A stretch of 55,032 nucleotides of DNA from Mesorhizobium sp. 65-26 (GTDB lineage: Bacteria; Pseudomonadota; Alphaproteobacteria; Rhizobiales; Rhizobiaceae). The stretch is from contig MKVL01000018.1 in the NCBI GenBank assembly GCA_001899205.1, positions 1-55,032 of the forward strand. The letters are read 5' to 3'. Shown piece after piece: positions 33,756-42,510 of the stretch. Made by a program: the position numbers and the translations under genes. The notes beneath the pieces were generated by a model. It saw only the letters and a program-made list of their open reading frames with translations, was not told the DNA's origin and searched no databases. The stretch's first letter is position 1. Each line of letters opens with the position of its first letter.

Positions 33756-33988
33756 GTATCTGGGGTCCTCTTCCCAAATGACGGATATCACTTTTCCCAC
33801 CTAAACACGATTTGGCGGGGTCAGTCACATCCCGCCACTGATGGCGTAGCTGAATGGCGTGCATCTCGCCCTTATGGCGATGCCGCAAGGAAATCATATG
33901 CGCCGATACAGCCAATCAGGATGAACCGGCAAATCATCTTTCGCGTAAATTGGTTTTACTATTTAGAGTCGGAACCATTGCCGAAGCA

Positions 33989-34804
33989 TTACGGTTTTTC
34001 ACCGCGTCTGAGACGCCCCTCGATCAAGGCGATGACCGGCAGGAGATCGGCCACGCCGCTGACGACGTAGTGGGCACCTGCCCCGTTCAGGCGAGCCGCC
34101 GCCTCCGCCCGTTTCGTGCGAAAGGCATGTGGCGCCAGCGCCTGGGTTTCGGCGAGCGACAGGCCAAAGACGTTGCCGGTCACCGACACGCCAACCGTCC
34201 AGGCGCCGGCGTTGATGCCTTCGGCGATGCCAACTTCGGTGTCATCCACTTTCACGCATAGCCAGGGCGGGTAGACGCCGAGTTCGGTCAGCGCTTTCCA
34301 CAGCATGAAGGGCGTTGGCCTGCCGTCCGGCGTGTCGCCCGTGCAGACCAGGCAATCCGGTGAGAACCCCTGCTCAGCCGCGACTGGCAGGATCTCGGCC
34401 ATGATGTCGCGCGTGTAGCCGGTGGTCGAGCCGATCTTGTAGCCTCGCGCCCGCAATGCGGAGACGACATTGGCGACGCCGGGAATGACGTCCGAGAAGC
34501 TCGCCGCGACGGCGCGGTTCTTGGGCACGAAGACAGCGTAGACAGCATCGATGTCGGCTTCGGTCGGCGCCCGACCGTGTCGTTCCTCCCAGGCGCGGGC
34601 TATCCGTGGCTGCGATAGCAATGCGGCGATGTGTGGCCGCTTTGCCATGCCCATGGGCCCACGCGCCTCGTCGACGCTGATGGTAACGCCGAATTCGGCA
34701 AAGGCCTCGACGAAGACGCCCATCGGCGCCAGCGAACCGTGGTCGACCACCGTTCCGGCCCAGTCGAAGACAATGGCGCGGAGCAGGTTCGGATCGTTCG
34801 TCAT
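33989..34804 (-). CDS. phnX: Phosphonoacetaldehyde hydrolase (phosphonatase)
   Basis: 271-aa HAD-superfamily enzyme splitting phosphonoacetaldehyde into acetaldehyde and phosphate. The nucleophile motif is DWAGTVVD (residues 14-21); the Schiff-base lysine is in GPMGMAKRPHI (about residue 55). Cap and Mg sites: GSTTGYTRDIM and KVDDTEVGIAEG. Overlaps the upstream FAD oxidoreductase by four bases (ATGA), so the two are coupled. No phnW (2-aminoethylphosphonate transaminase) is nearby, so the oxidoreductase probably supplies the aldehyde. Confidence 0.95.
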   Translation of the reverse strand: MTNDPNLLRAIVFDWAGTVVDHGSLAPMGVFVEAFAEFGVTISVDEARGPMGMAKRPHIAALLSQPRIARAWEERHGRAPTEADIDAVYAVFVPKNRAVAASFSDVIPGVANVVSALRARGYKIGSTTGYTRDIMAEILPVAAEQGFSPDCLVCTGDTPDGRPTPFMLWKALTELGVYPPWLCVKVDDTEVGIAEGINAGAWTVGVSVTGNVFGLSLAETQALAPHAFRTKRAEAAARLNGAGAHYVVSGVADLLPVIALIEGRLRRGEKP

Positions 34805-35955
34805 GCAGTTTTCCTGACCTCGGAAGGAGCCATTCCGAAAAGCTCGCCGACAACCTCCTCGGCGATCGCGAATGACGTGCTGGCACCGGTACCGCTGGTG
34901 ATCATTACCAGGCGCACGTCGTCCTGCGGCGCATCGACGAACATCGTTTTGTCGGGCGCCGAGGCGTAGGTGCCGGTCCAGCGCTCGATCACGGGCGGAG
35001 CGATGCCGCCGAAAATCGCGCGGAATTCGTCGAGGATGATCTCGTCGACATGATCCGAGCCGAACGGGTCCGGGGTCATCGCGTAGTGATGCGAGTCGCC
35101 GACCACGAGCGTTCCGTCGATGCCCTGAACGACGATGAGATGCACGCCATTGTCGAGCGCTTGCCGCTGATCGGCTTCCAGCCTGCTCCGCAGCGCTGCA
35201 GCCTCGGGCAGCGCCGCGTAGCCGGCATAGCGGGCCAGGCCGAGGTCGGACATCAGCGCGGCCGGCAGACGTATGCCCGGGTCGGCCAGCCGCATCATCT
35301 GCAGCTTGCAGCGTGTGACGCCCTGCAGGGCGATCCGTTCAGGGTAAAGCGTCGTCAGGTCGTCGCCCGGGCAGACGATCACCTTGTCGGCAAGTATATC
35401 GCCCCGGCTGGTTGTCACGACCGGCGGCGCGACTGAACGCACTGCGGTGTTGCGACGGAATTCAACGCCGTGCCTGTTGGCCAGGAGGGCAGCCACGCGC
35501 GGGATGGCGTCGCGGGATTCGACGCGCAGTTCATGAGGGCTCCACAGCCCACCGGAAAGGCCCTTTCCGGAAACGCGGGCATGCTTCTCCATGTCGGCCG
35601 GTTCGAACAACTGGCAACCCTCGCCCATTTCCGTGCGCAGGAATGCCTCGACCACGACGCGAGCCTCGGGCCGACGGGCCACCACCACCGTACCGCGTTG
35701 AAGGATCTCAATGCCGGCGGGACCGGCTATCTCCAGCCAGATGTCGCGGGAACGCATCGCCCTTCGCCAAACCTCGCCGCGCTCCTGGCCGCTGACGGTG
35801 ATGAAACCGAAATTTCGGATCGAGGCGCCGTTGGCGCGGGCGTCGCGATCGATCACGACGGTGCGCAGGCCCTGACGCGCGGCGGCGAGCGCGTGGGCAA
35901 GCCCGACGATACCCGAGCCGACGATGGCGAGGTCGAACTGTTCCGGCGATTTCAC
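34801..35955 (-). CDS. FAD-dependent oxidoreductase of the phosphonate-associated (TIGR03364-like) group
   Basis: 384-aa DAO-type flavoprotein. FAD-binding motif DLAIVGSGIVGLAHALAAAR at the N-terminus and a C-terminal SGTGASTSFAIAEEVV segment. The group is known for genome linkage to phosphonatase; enzymes of this kind (PbfC/PbfD) are reported to oxidise 2-aminoethylphosphonate or its N-methyl form to phosphonoacetaldehyde, as I recall. The four-base overlap with phnX fits this. A GTG at 35955 with CGGAAG upstream is preferred; an ATG at 36003 adds 16 residues. A short inverted repeat AGGGT/ACCCT (36019-36037) lies in the leader. Confidence 0.88.
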   Translation of the reverse strand: MKSPEQFDLAIVGSGIVGLAHALAAARQGLRTVVIDRDARANGASIRNFGFITVSGQERGEVWRRAMRSRDIWLEIAGPAGIEILQRGTVVVARRPEARVVVEAFLRTEMGEGCQLFEPADMEKHARVSGKGLSGGLWSPHELRVESRDAIPRVAALLANRHGVEFRRNTAVRSVAPPVVTTSRGDILADKVIVCPGDDLTTLYPERIALQGVTRCKLQMMRLADPGIRLPAALMSDLGLARYAGYAALPEAAALRSRLEADQRQALDNGVHLIVVQGIDGTLVVGDSHHYAMTPDPFGSDHVDEIILDEFRAIFGGIAPPVIERWTGTYASAPDKTMFVDAPQDDVRLVMITSGTGASTSFAIAEEVVGELFGMAPSEVRKTA

Positions 35956-36208
35956 GTGGTGCTTCCGATTCACATCCCCAGGCGCGCATTCAAACCACGC
36001 CATGTGACAGGAACGTGTAGGGTGAACGATGTACCCTCAAGCGGGTGAAATGTCTGGCGAAGCGCTGCCGATTTGCGTATCACTTCGCCGCCGTAGCAGC
36101 GCCTGACGTCCCGAAGGGCGGCAAAACAGGGACGCTGCAGCATTTTGATTTCGCGCGGGGTCCTTTCCGGAAGCGGTTCGGGGTCATCCGCCAGGAGCCG
36201 TTATCCAC

Positions 36209-37393
36209 ATGTTCGAGAACCTTCAGCCTGCCCCCGCCGACAAGATCCTTGCCCTGATCGGCCTCTATCGGGCCGATCCCCGTTCCGACAAGGTCGACCT
36301 GGGTGTCGGCGTCTACAAGGATCGCGAAGGCAGGACACCGGTGATGCGCGCCGTGCGCGAGGCCGAGACGCGCCTGTTCGCTGGCCAGGACACCAAGACC
36401 TACCTTGGCCTTGCCGGCGACACGGCTTTCAACACGGCGATGATCAAGCTTGCCTTCGGTGACAAGGCCGACCTGTCGTGTATCCGCGCCGCGCAGGCGC
36501 CTGGCGGCTCCGGCGCGCTCCGGCTGGTGGCGGAGCTCTTGCAGCGCACGCGCGCTGGCGCCACGGTCTGGCTGTCCAATCCGACCTGGCCGAACCACAT
36601 GCCGGTCGTGCGCGCCGCCGGTCTCCAGGTTCGCGAGTATCCCTATTTCGACGCGGCGTCCGGCACCGTGCGCTTCGATGAAATGCTGGCGGCGCTGCGG
36701 ACAGCGGCGAGCGGCGACGTGGTTCTGCTGCACGGTTGCTGCCATAACCCGACCGGCGCCAATCTCAACGCCAGTCAATGGGCAAAAGTCGCGGATGTGC
36801 TGGTGGAGCGCGGCCTGCTGCCCTTCATAGACATCGCCTACCAAGGCTTCGGCGAGGGTCTCGACGCCGATGCGGAGGGCTTGCGGCTGGTCGCCTCGAA
36901 GGTTCCCGAGATGGTGGTTGCGTCGAGCTGTTCGAAGAACTTCGCCGTCTATCGCGACCGCGTCGGCGCGGCGATGATCATGGCCCGGGATGGCGCCCAG
37001 GCGGATGTGGCGATGAGCCAGATGCTGTCAGCGGCGCGCGCCATCTACTCTATGCCGCCCGACCATGGCGCGGCTGCCGTGCGTATCGTGCTGGAGGACG
37101 CCGCGCTGCGCGCCGACTGGGAAGCCGAACTGGAAGAGATGCGGCTGCGCATGCTGAGGCTTCGGGTGGCGTTCGCCGACGCTCTGCGCAGGCAGACCAA
37201 TTCCGATCGCTTCGACTTTGTCGCCAGCCATCGCGGCATGTTTTCCCGACTCGGATTGACGGAAGCGCAGGTCGAGCGGCTGCGCGTCGAGCACGGCGTC
37301 TACATGGTCGGCGACAGCCGCATCAACGTGGCCGGCCTGCCCGAGGACGGCATGGACCGGCTGGCCAAGGCGATCGTCTCGGTTCTCGACTGA
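36209..37393 (+). CDS. Aromatic/aspartate aminotransferase (class I, TyrB-like)
   Basis: 394-aa PLP enzyme transaminating aromatic amino acids and/or aspartate. N-terminal MFENLQPAPADKILALIGLY and DLGVGVYKDREGRTPVM are typical of the AspC/TyrB group. PLP-binding lysine is in SSCSKNFAVYRDRVG (about residue 245); NPTWPNH, CCHNPTGAN and DIAYQGFG bind cofactor. The C-terminal SRINVAGLPEDG contains the substrate-carboxylate arginine. It is not the phosphonate transaminase PhnW. Followed on the same strand by mazG. Confidence 0.92.
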   Translation: MFENLQPAPADKILALIGLYRADPRSDKVDLGVGVYKDREGRTPVMRAVREAETRLFAGQDTKTYLGLAGDTAFNTAMIKLAFGDKADLSCIRAAQAPGGSGALRLVAELLQRTRAGATVWLSNPTWPNHMPVVRAAGLQVREYPYFDAASGTVRFDEMLAALRTAASGDVVLLHGCCHNPTGANLNASQWAKVADVLVERGLLPFIDIAYQGFGEGLDADAEGLRLVASKVPEMVVASSCSKNFAVYRDRVGAAMIMARDGAQADVAMSQMLSAARAIYSMPPDHGAAAVRIVLEDAALRADWEAELEEMRLRMLRLRVAFADALRRQTNSDRFDFVASHRGMFSRLGLTEAQVERLRVEHGVYMVGDSRINVAGLPEDGMDRLAKAIVSVLD

Positions 37394-37525
37394 CGCGGAG
37401 CAAAGCCGGCGACGGCGCGATGCGGACAACCGCCGTGCGCGCTTTCTCCGGTTGCTGTGGACAATCCGCCGGCGCCGCATCCTCGCATGTGGCCGCGCAT
37501 CGGGCCGAGGGATAGCATCGTCTCC

Positions 37526-38350
37526 ATGAAGCCATCGAAGGACATTTCCCGCCTGATCGAGATCATGGCGGCGTTGCGCGAGCCTAAGACCGGCTGTCCG
37601 TGGGATATCGAGCAGAATTTCTCGACCATCGCTCCCTACACAATCGAGGAAGCCTACGAGGTGGCCGATGCCATATCGCGCGGCAATCCCGATGACCTGC
37701 GCGAGGAACTCGGCGACCTTCTGCTGCAGGTCGTCTACCATGCGCGGATGGCCGAGGAGGCCGGAGAGTTCGCCTTCGGCGACGTCGTGGAGGCCATTAC
37801 CACCAAGATGATCCGCCGCCATCCGCATGTCTTCGGCGACGAGACGGCGCGCGGCGCTGGCATGGCCAAGGGCATGTGGGAGAAGATCAAGGCCGAGGAA
37901 AAAGCCGAGAAGCGGGAAGCGCGCCTGGCGCGTGGCCTCGACCCCGAGGACAACGGCAAGGGATTTCTCGACAGCGTGCCTGTGGCCATGCCCGCCCTGA
38001 CCCGGGCGCTCAAGCTTCAGGAGAAGGCAGCCCGCGTCGGTTTCGACTGGAGCGAGGCAGCCCCGATCCTTGACAAGATCGAGGAGGAGATCGGCGAATT
38101 GCGCGAAGCGATGGCAAAGGGCGATACCGCGTCCATCAAGGACGAATTCGGCGACACGCTGTTCGCGCTGGTCAATCTCGGTCGTCACCTGAAGCTGGAC
38201 TCGGAAGCCGCCTTGAGCGGCACCAACGACAAGTTCCGATCGCGATTCCATTATGTCGAACGAGCGCTGGACGCATCAGGCGGGACGCTCGAGACAGCGA
38301 CGCTGGATGAGATGGAAAAGCTCTGGCAGGACGCGAAGAAGGCGAAATAG
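37526..38350 (+). CDS. mazG: Nucleoside triphosphate pyrophosphohydrolase MazG
   Basis: 274-aa house-cleaning enzyme that hydrolyses (d)NTPs to monophosphates. Two tandem MazG domains: the first with GCPWDIEQNFSTIAPYTIEE and the metal-binding EELGDLLLQVVYHARMAEE (EExxE...ExxD type), the second with GFDWSEAAPILDKIEEEIGE and DEFGDTLFALVNLGRH. ATG at 37526 is chosen over an upstream frame opening at 37457, which is not coding-like. Convergent with hflX. Confidence 0.95.
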   Translation: MKPSKDISRLIEIMAALREPKTGCPWDIEQNFSTIAPYTIEEAYEVADAISRGNPDDLREELGDLLLQVVYHARMAEEAGEFAFGDVVEAITTKMIRRHPHVFGDETARGAGMAKGMWEKIKAEEKAEKREARLARGLDPEDNGKGFLDSVPVAMPALTRALKLQEKAARVGFDWSEAAPILDKIEEEIGELREAMAKGDTASIKDEFGDTLFALVNLGRHLKLDSEAALSGTNDKFRSRFHYVERALDASGGTLETATLDEMEKLWQDAKKAK

Positions 38351-38362
38351 GGCTGGCCTCAC

Positions 38363-38398
38363 CGGGGCAGCGCTATGCCCCGCTCCGTTTGTGAGCGG
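38363..38398. terminator. Tandem hairpins between convergent mazG and hflX
   Basis: CGGGGCA/TGCCCCG (38363-38369, 38376-38382) forms a 7-bp stem, and CCGCTC/GAGCGG (38380-38385, 38393-38398) a second. They share bases and are therefore mutually exclusive. No long T run directly follows, but the position between convergent genes fits a bidirectional terminator. Confidence 0.4.
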
Positions 38399-38405
38399 AA
38401 CCGCC

Positions 38406-39797
38406 CTACTCGCTGTTTTTACGATGTAATCTGTTTTCGATCTCTTCGCGCGCGGCCTGTGTGGCCTGCAGAGATATGGTCGTGCTGCCGTCCTCGTTGT
38501 CGGTTCGCGACAGGACGTCACCATTGCGGTAAAGCCAGTCGACCATGCCGTAACGGGCGGGTTCGATGGTCACGGTCAGGGTTTTGAGTTCGCCGGAAAC
38601 CCTGGTCTCGATCAGCGCCTTCAGCGTATAGATACCCTCGCCGGTCACGGCAGAGACGGCGATGGGGGGCGTCTTGCCGCCGTCAACGCCATCAGCCAGA
38701 AGCCTGGCGCGATTGCCTTCGTCGAGCCTGTCGATCTTGTTCCAGACCTCGATGACGCGCCTGGTGTCGGTGGCGTCGACACCAAGATCGCCGAGGATGC
38801 GCTCGACGTCTTCAGCCTGCGCGGCTGTGTCGGGGTCGGAAATGTCGCGCAGATGGATGACGAGATCGGCCTCGACCACCTCTTCCAGGGTCGCGCGGAA
38901 GGCGGCGATCAGGTGCGTCGGCAGGTCCGAGATGAAGCCCACCGTATCGGAAAGGATGATCGGCGTTCCATGCGGCAGGCGAACGCGGCGCAGGGTCGGG
39001 TCGAGCGTCGCGAACAACATGTCCTGCGCCAGTACCCCCGCCCCGGTCAGCCGGTTGAACAGGGTGGATTTGCCGGCGTTGGTATATCCGACGATCGCCA
39101 CAACCGGGAACGGCACTTTCTTGCGCTTGGCACGGTGCAGGTCGCGCGTGCGCCGAACCGTCTCCAGCTCGTGCTTCAGCTTGGTGATCTTGTCCTGCAG
39201 GATGCGGCGATCGGACTCGATCTGGGTTTCGCCGGGACCGCCGAGGAAGCCGGCGCCGCCGCGCTGCCGCTCGAGGTGGGTCCAGCTCCGCACAAGGCGG
39301 CCCTTCTGGTAGTTGAGATGGGCGAGTTCGACCTGAAGCGTGCCTTCCTTGGTGCGGGCACGCTCGCCGAAGATCTCCAGGATGAGACCGGTACGGTCGA
39401 CTACCTTGGTGTTCATCTCTTTTTCGAGATTGCGCTGCTGCACCGGCGTCAAGGGATGATCGACCACGACCAGCTCGGCATGGCCTTCCTTGACGATCTC
39501 GGCGAACTCCTCGACCTTGCCGCTGCCGAGCAGCGTTGCCGGACGCGGGTCGTTGATCACCACCACCGCTGTATGGATCGGATCGAGGTCAATGGCGCGG
39601 GCCAGCCCCACCGCCTCGTCGCGGCGGGCCTCGGCCGAGCGCGTCAGGCGCGGCCTGCCGGGATCCTCGTCGGTGCGCGGCAGCCGGGGAAGCACAGGCA
39701 CGATGACGACAGCCCGGGTCGGGCCCTTGGCCTCGGTCCCAGGCTGTTTTGCCGGTTTGTCACGACCTGCGTGGGTCGTGTCCTTTTCACGTGCCAA
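38406..39797 (-). CDS. hflX: GTPase HflX
   Basis: 463-aa ribosome-associated GTPase involved in rescue of stalled or heat-damaged ribosomes. N-terminal HflX domain with GSGKVEEF and QVELAHLNYQKGRLVRSWTH, the GGPGETQIESDRR linker, then G1 IVGYTNAGKST, G3 DTVGFISDLP and G4 NKID. Starts directly after the hfq stop without a gap, the usual hfq-hflX pair. Confidence 0.96.
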   Translation of the reverse strand: MAREKDTTHAGRDKPAKQPGTEAKGPTRAVVIVPVLPRLPRTDEDPGRPRLTRSAEARRDEAVGLARAIDLDPIHTAVVVINDPRPATLLGSGKVEEFAEIVKEGHAELVVVDHPLTPVQQRNLEKEMNTKVVDRTGLILEIFGERARTKEGTLQVELAHLNYQKGRLVRSWTHLERQRGGAGFLGGPGETQIESDRRILQDKITKLKHELETVRRTRDLHRAKRKKVPFPVVAIVGYTNAGKSTLFNRLTGAGVLAQDMLFATLDPTLRRVRLPHGTPIILSDTVGFISDLPTHLIAAFRATLEEVVEADLVIHLRDISDPDTAAQAEDVERILGDLGVDATDTRRVIEVWNKIDRLDEGNRARLLADGVDGGKTPPIAVSAVTGEGIYTLKALIETRVSGELKTLTVTIEPARYGMVDWLYRNGDVLSRTDNEDGSTTISLQATQAAREEIENRLHRKNSE

Positions 39798-40043
39798 TCA
39801 GGCGCCCTGGCTTTCCTCGCCATCGAACATCTGAACCGGCTGGCTCGGCATGATCGTGGAAATGGCGTGCTTGTAGACGAGCTGGGAGTGGCCGTCTCGG
39901 CGCAGCAGGACGCAGAAATTGTCAAACGAAGTGACCACGCCGGTCAGCTTTACGCCGTTGATGAGAAAAATGGTGAGTGGGTTCTTGCTCTTGCGAACTG
40001 AATTCAGGAACAGGTCCTGAAGATTTTGCGATCGTTCCGCCAT
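39798..40043 (-). CDS. hfq: RNA-binding protein Hfq
   Basis: 81-aa Sm-like RNA chaperone that forms hexamers and mediates small RNA-mRNA pairing. Sm1 motif: [38 protein letters not shown]; Sm2: [14 protein letters not shown]. The length and short C-tail match alphaproteobacterial Hfq. The 147-base gap to the upstream dat gene probably holds its own promoter. Directly precedes hflX. Confidence 0.97.
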   Translation of the reverse strand: MAERSQNLQDLFLNSVRKSKNPLTIFLINGVKLTGVVTSFDNFCVLLRRDGHSQLVYKHAISTIMPSQPVQMFDGEESQGA

Positions 40044-40190
40044 TGTTCTTGTCTTTCTTCGCCGATCCCTTTCGGTCCGCGAACCAATGCGTCAATGACC
40101 CGGCGCATCTCAAGCTCGCAAACACCGTCTTGCCGTCAGTAACGACAAGCAGAACGAGATGGATTGATGTTCATTCCACCTGTGCGGTTA

Positions 40191-41054
40191 TCAGGCTGGA
40201 CTTTTTTCCGCAACGTCAAAAAAGGCCTGCCGCAACGAAAGTGTCACGGAACCGGGATGTCCATTGGCCACGGGGTCGCCGTCGATCGCCACGACCGGCA
40301 TGGCGATGGTGGTCGCCGAACTGATGAATGCCTCCCTGGCGGCCTTGGCCTCGGCGACTGAAAAATGACGTTCCTCGATTCTCAGGCCAAGCTTGGCCGC
40401 GACATCGAACAGGGTGGTCCGGGTGATGCCGCGCAAGATGCCGTGCTCGGCCGGGCGGGTTACCAGAACCCCGTCCATGGTGATGATCCAGGCATTGGAC
40501 GAGCCGCCTTCCGTGACCATGCCGTCGGCATCGACGAACCAGGCCTCCTGGGCTCCGGCTTCCTTGGCCTTCTGCTTGGCGAGCACGTTCGGCAGCAGGC
40601 CGACGCTCTTGATGTCGACGCGATCCCAACGGTTCTCCGGTACGGTGATGATCCTGATGCCTGCCGCGGCGCGCTTGGCCTGGGCGGCCGGGTCGGCTTT
40701 GCGCGCGGTTATCACCAGCGAAGACGGTGTCCCCGCGGGAGGAAAAAGGAAGTCGCGGCTGGCCACGCCCCGAGTGACCTGCAGGTAGACGAGGCCGGTG
40801 GTGACGTGGTTGCGGCGTACCACCTCGCGCATCAGCAACGGCATGACGCCGCGCGAAACCGGCCAAGCGATGGACAATTCGCTGAGCGAGCGGCCCAACC
40901 GGCCGAGATGGCGCGGCATGTCGACGATGAAGCCGCGCGCCACCTCGCAAACCTCGTAGACGCCATCGGCGAACTGATAGCCACGGTCCTCAATGTGCAC
41001 GGCGGCGTCGGCATGAGCGACATAGCGCCCGTTCACATAGGCAATGCGTGGCAT
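40191..41054 (-). CDS. dat: D-amino-acid transaminase
   Basis: 287-aa class IV PLP aminotransferase interconverting D-alanine and D-glutamate precursors. Segments: NGRYVAHADAAVHIEDRGYQFADGVYE N-terminally (read in parts), the PLP lysine in RVDIKSVGLLPNVLAKQKA (about residue 150), and VTEGGSSNAW binding the cofactor phosphate. Branched-chain aminotransferase and ADC lyase are relatives, but the RGYQFADGVYEV start fits Dat. In this block it always lies between ntrX and hfq in rhizobial genomes. Confidence 0.9.
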   Translation of the reverse strand: MPRIAYVNGRYVAHADAAVHIEDRGYQFADGVYEVCEVARGFIVDMPRHLGRLGRSLSELSIAWPVSRGVMPLLMREVVRRNHVTTGLVYLQVTRGVASRDFLFPPAGTPSSLVITARKADPAAQAKRAAAGIRIITVPENRWDRVDIKSVGLLPNVLAKQKAKEAGAQEAWFVDADGMVTEGGSSNAWIITMDGVLVTRPAEHGILRGITRTTLFDVAAKLGLRIEERHFSVAEAKAAREAFISSATTIAMPVVAIDGDPVANGHPGSVTLSLRQAFFDVAEKSPA

Positions 41055-41148
41055 CGGGGTTCCTCGGGAAAGTCGCTCTTTCTAATGCGATTCCACTGTT
41101 GCCGTAACCGGCAAACATTGGGTCGCCGTCCGCTCGGTCGCTGGATCG

Positions 41149-42510
41149 TCAGACGCCCAGCGACTTCAACTTGCGGTGCAGGGCGGAACGCTCCATGCCG
41201 ATGAACTCGGCGGTCTTGGAGATATTGCCGCCGAAGCGGTTGATCTGGGCGATCAGATAGTCCTTTTCGAATTGTTCGCGCGCCTCGCGTAGCGGCAGGG
41301 CCATGATGTGCTGGTCCGACTGGTTCGGCGTGCGGGGCATGACGTCGCCGATCTCCGAAGGCAGCAGGTCCGCGGTGATCGGGGCATCGACGTCCTCGCC
41401 GCGCGCGAGGATCATCAGCCTTTCGACATTGTTGCGCAGCTGGCGCACGTTACCCGGCCAGTTGTGCGCCTGCAGGACGGCGAGCGCGTCGTCGCCGATA
41501 CGACGCGGCTTGATGCCGGCCTGGCGAGCAATCTGCTTCATGAAGTTGTCGACCAGATAAGGGATATCCTCGCGCCGCTCGGCCAATCCCGGCACGTTGA
41601 CCGGCACAACGGCAAGCCGGTGATAGAGATCCTCGCGGAAGCGTCCGTCGGCGATCATCGCCTCGAGATTCTGCGCCGTCGACGAGATGATGCGGACGTC
41701 GACCTTGACGCGCTTGGTTCCGCCCACCCGCTCGAACTGCTGCTCGACCAGAACACGCAGGATCTTGTTCTGTGTCTCGCGCGGCATGTCGGCCACCTCG
41801 TCGATATAGAGGATGCCGCGGTGCGCTTCTTCGAGCGCGCCGACCTTGCGCTCCGTGCCGTTCGATTCGGTGCCGAACAGCTCGATCTCCATGCGTTCAG
41901 GCGTGATATTGGCGGCGCTCAGCGTCACGAAAGGACCGCTCTTGCGGGCCGAAAGCGCGTGAATGGCGCGCGCCGCGAGTTCCTTGCCCGAACCCGACGG
42001 ACCGATGATCATGACACGGCTGTTGGTCGGAGCGACACGCTCGATGGTCTGACGCAACTGGCTCATGGCCGACGACATGCCGATCAGGTCGAAGGTCTCG
42101 CCACTGCGCTGCTTCAGATCGGAAACCTCGCGCCGCAGTTTCGAGGTTTCCAGGGCGCGCTCGGCAACGAGGATGAGCCGATCGGCCTTGAAGGGTTTCT
42201 CGATGAAATCATACGCGCCACGGCGGATGGCCGAGACCGCGGTCTCGATGTTGCCGTGGCCCGAGATCATCACGACCGGCAGATTGGGATGCATCGTCTT
42301 GATCTCGTCGAGCAGCGCCAGCCCGTCGAGACGCGAGCCCTGCAGCCAGATGTCGAGAAAGATCAGCCTCGGGGCGCGATCGGCGATCGCCGCCAGCGCG
42401 CTGTCGGCATCGAACGCCGTGCGGGTTTCGTGACCCTCGTCGCTCAGGATACCGGCGACGAGTTCGCGGATGTCTTCCTCGTCGTCGACGATGAGAATAT
42501 CAGACGCCAT
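41149..42510 (-). CDS. ntrX: Nitrogen assimilation response regulator NtrX
   Basis: 453-aa sigma-54-dependent-type response regulator. Receiver domain residues 1-120 (ILIVDDEEDIRELVAG; phospho-Asp in IFLDIWLQGSRLDG; Lys in IEKPFK). AAA+ domain with GPSGSGKE and ESNGTERKVGALEEAHRG in place of the GAFTGA loop, so sigma-54 activation is doubtful, as for other alphaproteobacterial NtrX. C-terminal Fis-type helix-turn-helix (GGNISKTAEFIGMERSALHR). ATG at 42510; it overlaps ntrY by 11 bases. Partner kinase is NtrY. Confidence 0.95.
   Translation of the reverse strand: MASDILIVDDEEDIRELVAGILSDEGHETRTAFDADSALAAIADRAPRLIFLDIWLQGSRLDGLALLDEIKTMHPNLPVVMISGHGNIETAVSAIRRGAYDFIEKPFKADRLILVAERALETSKLRREVSDLKQRSGETFDLIGMSSAMSQLRQTIERVAPTNSRVMIIGPSGSGKELAARAIHALSARKSGPFVTLSAANITPERMEIELFGTESNGTERKVGALEEAHRGILYIDEVADMPRETQNKILRVLVEQQFERVGGTKRVKVDVRIISSTAQNLEAMIADGRFREDLYHRLAVVPVNVPGLAERREDIPYLVDNFMKQIARQAGIKPRRIGDDALAVLQAHNWPGNVRQLRNNVERLMILARGEDVDAPITADLLPSEIGDVMPRTPNQSDQHIMALPLREAREQFEKDYLIAQINRFGGNISKTAEFIGMERSALHRKLKSLGV

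Noticed and set aside
36019-36037. AGGGT/ACCCT inverted repeat as an operator for the phosphonate unit
   Set aside because: Only five base pairs and no linked regulator; too weak for a separate call.
41149-42510. NtrX as an active sigma-54 activator
   Set aside because: The GAFTGA contact loop is replaced by a different sequence, so this was not claimed.
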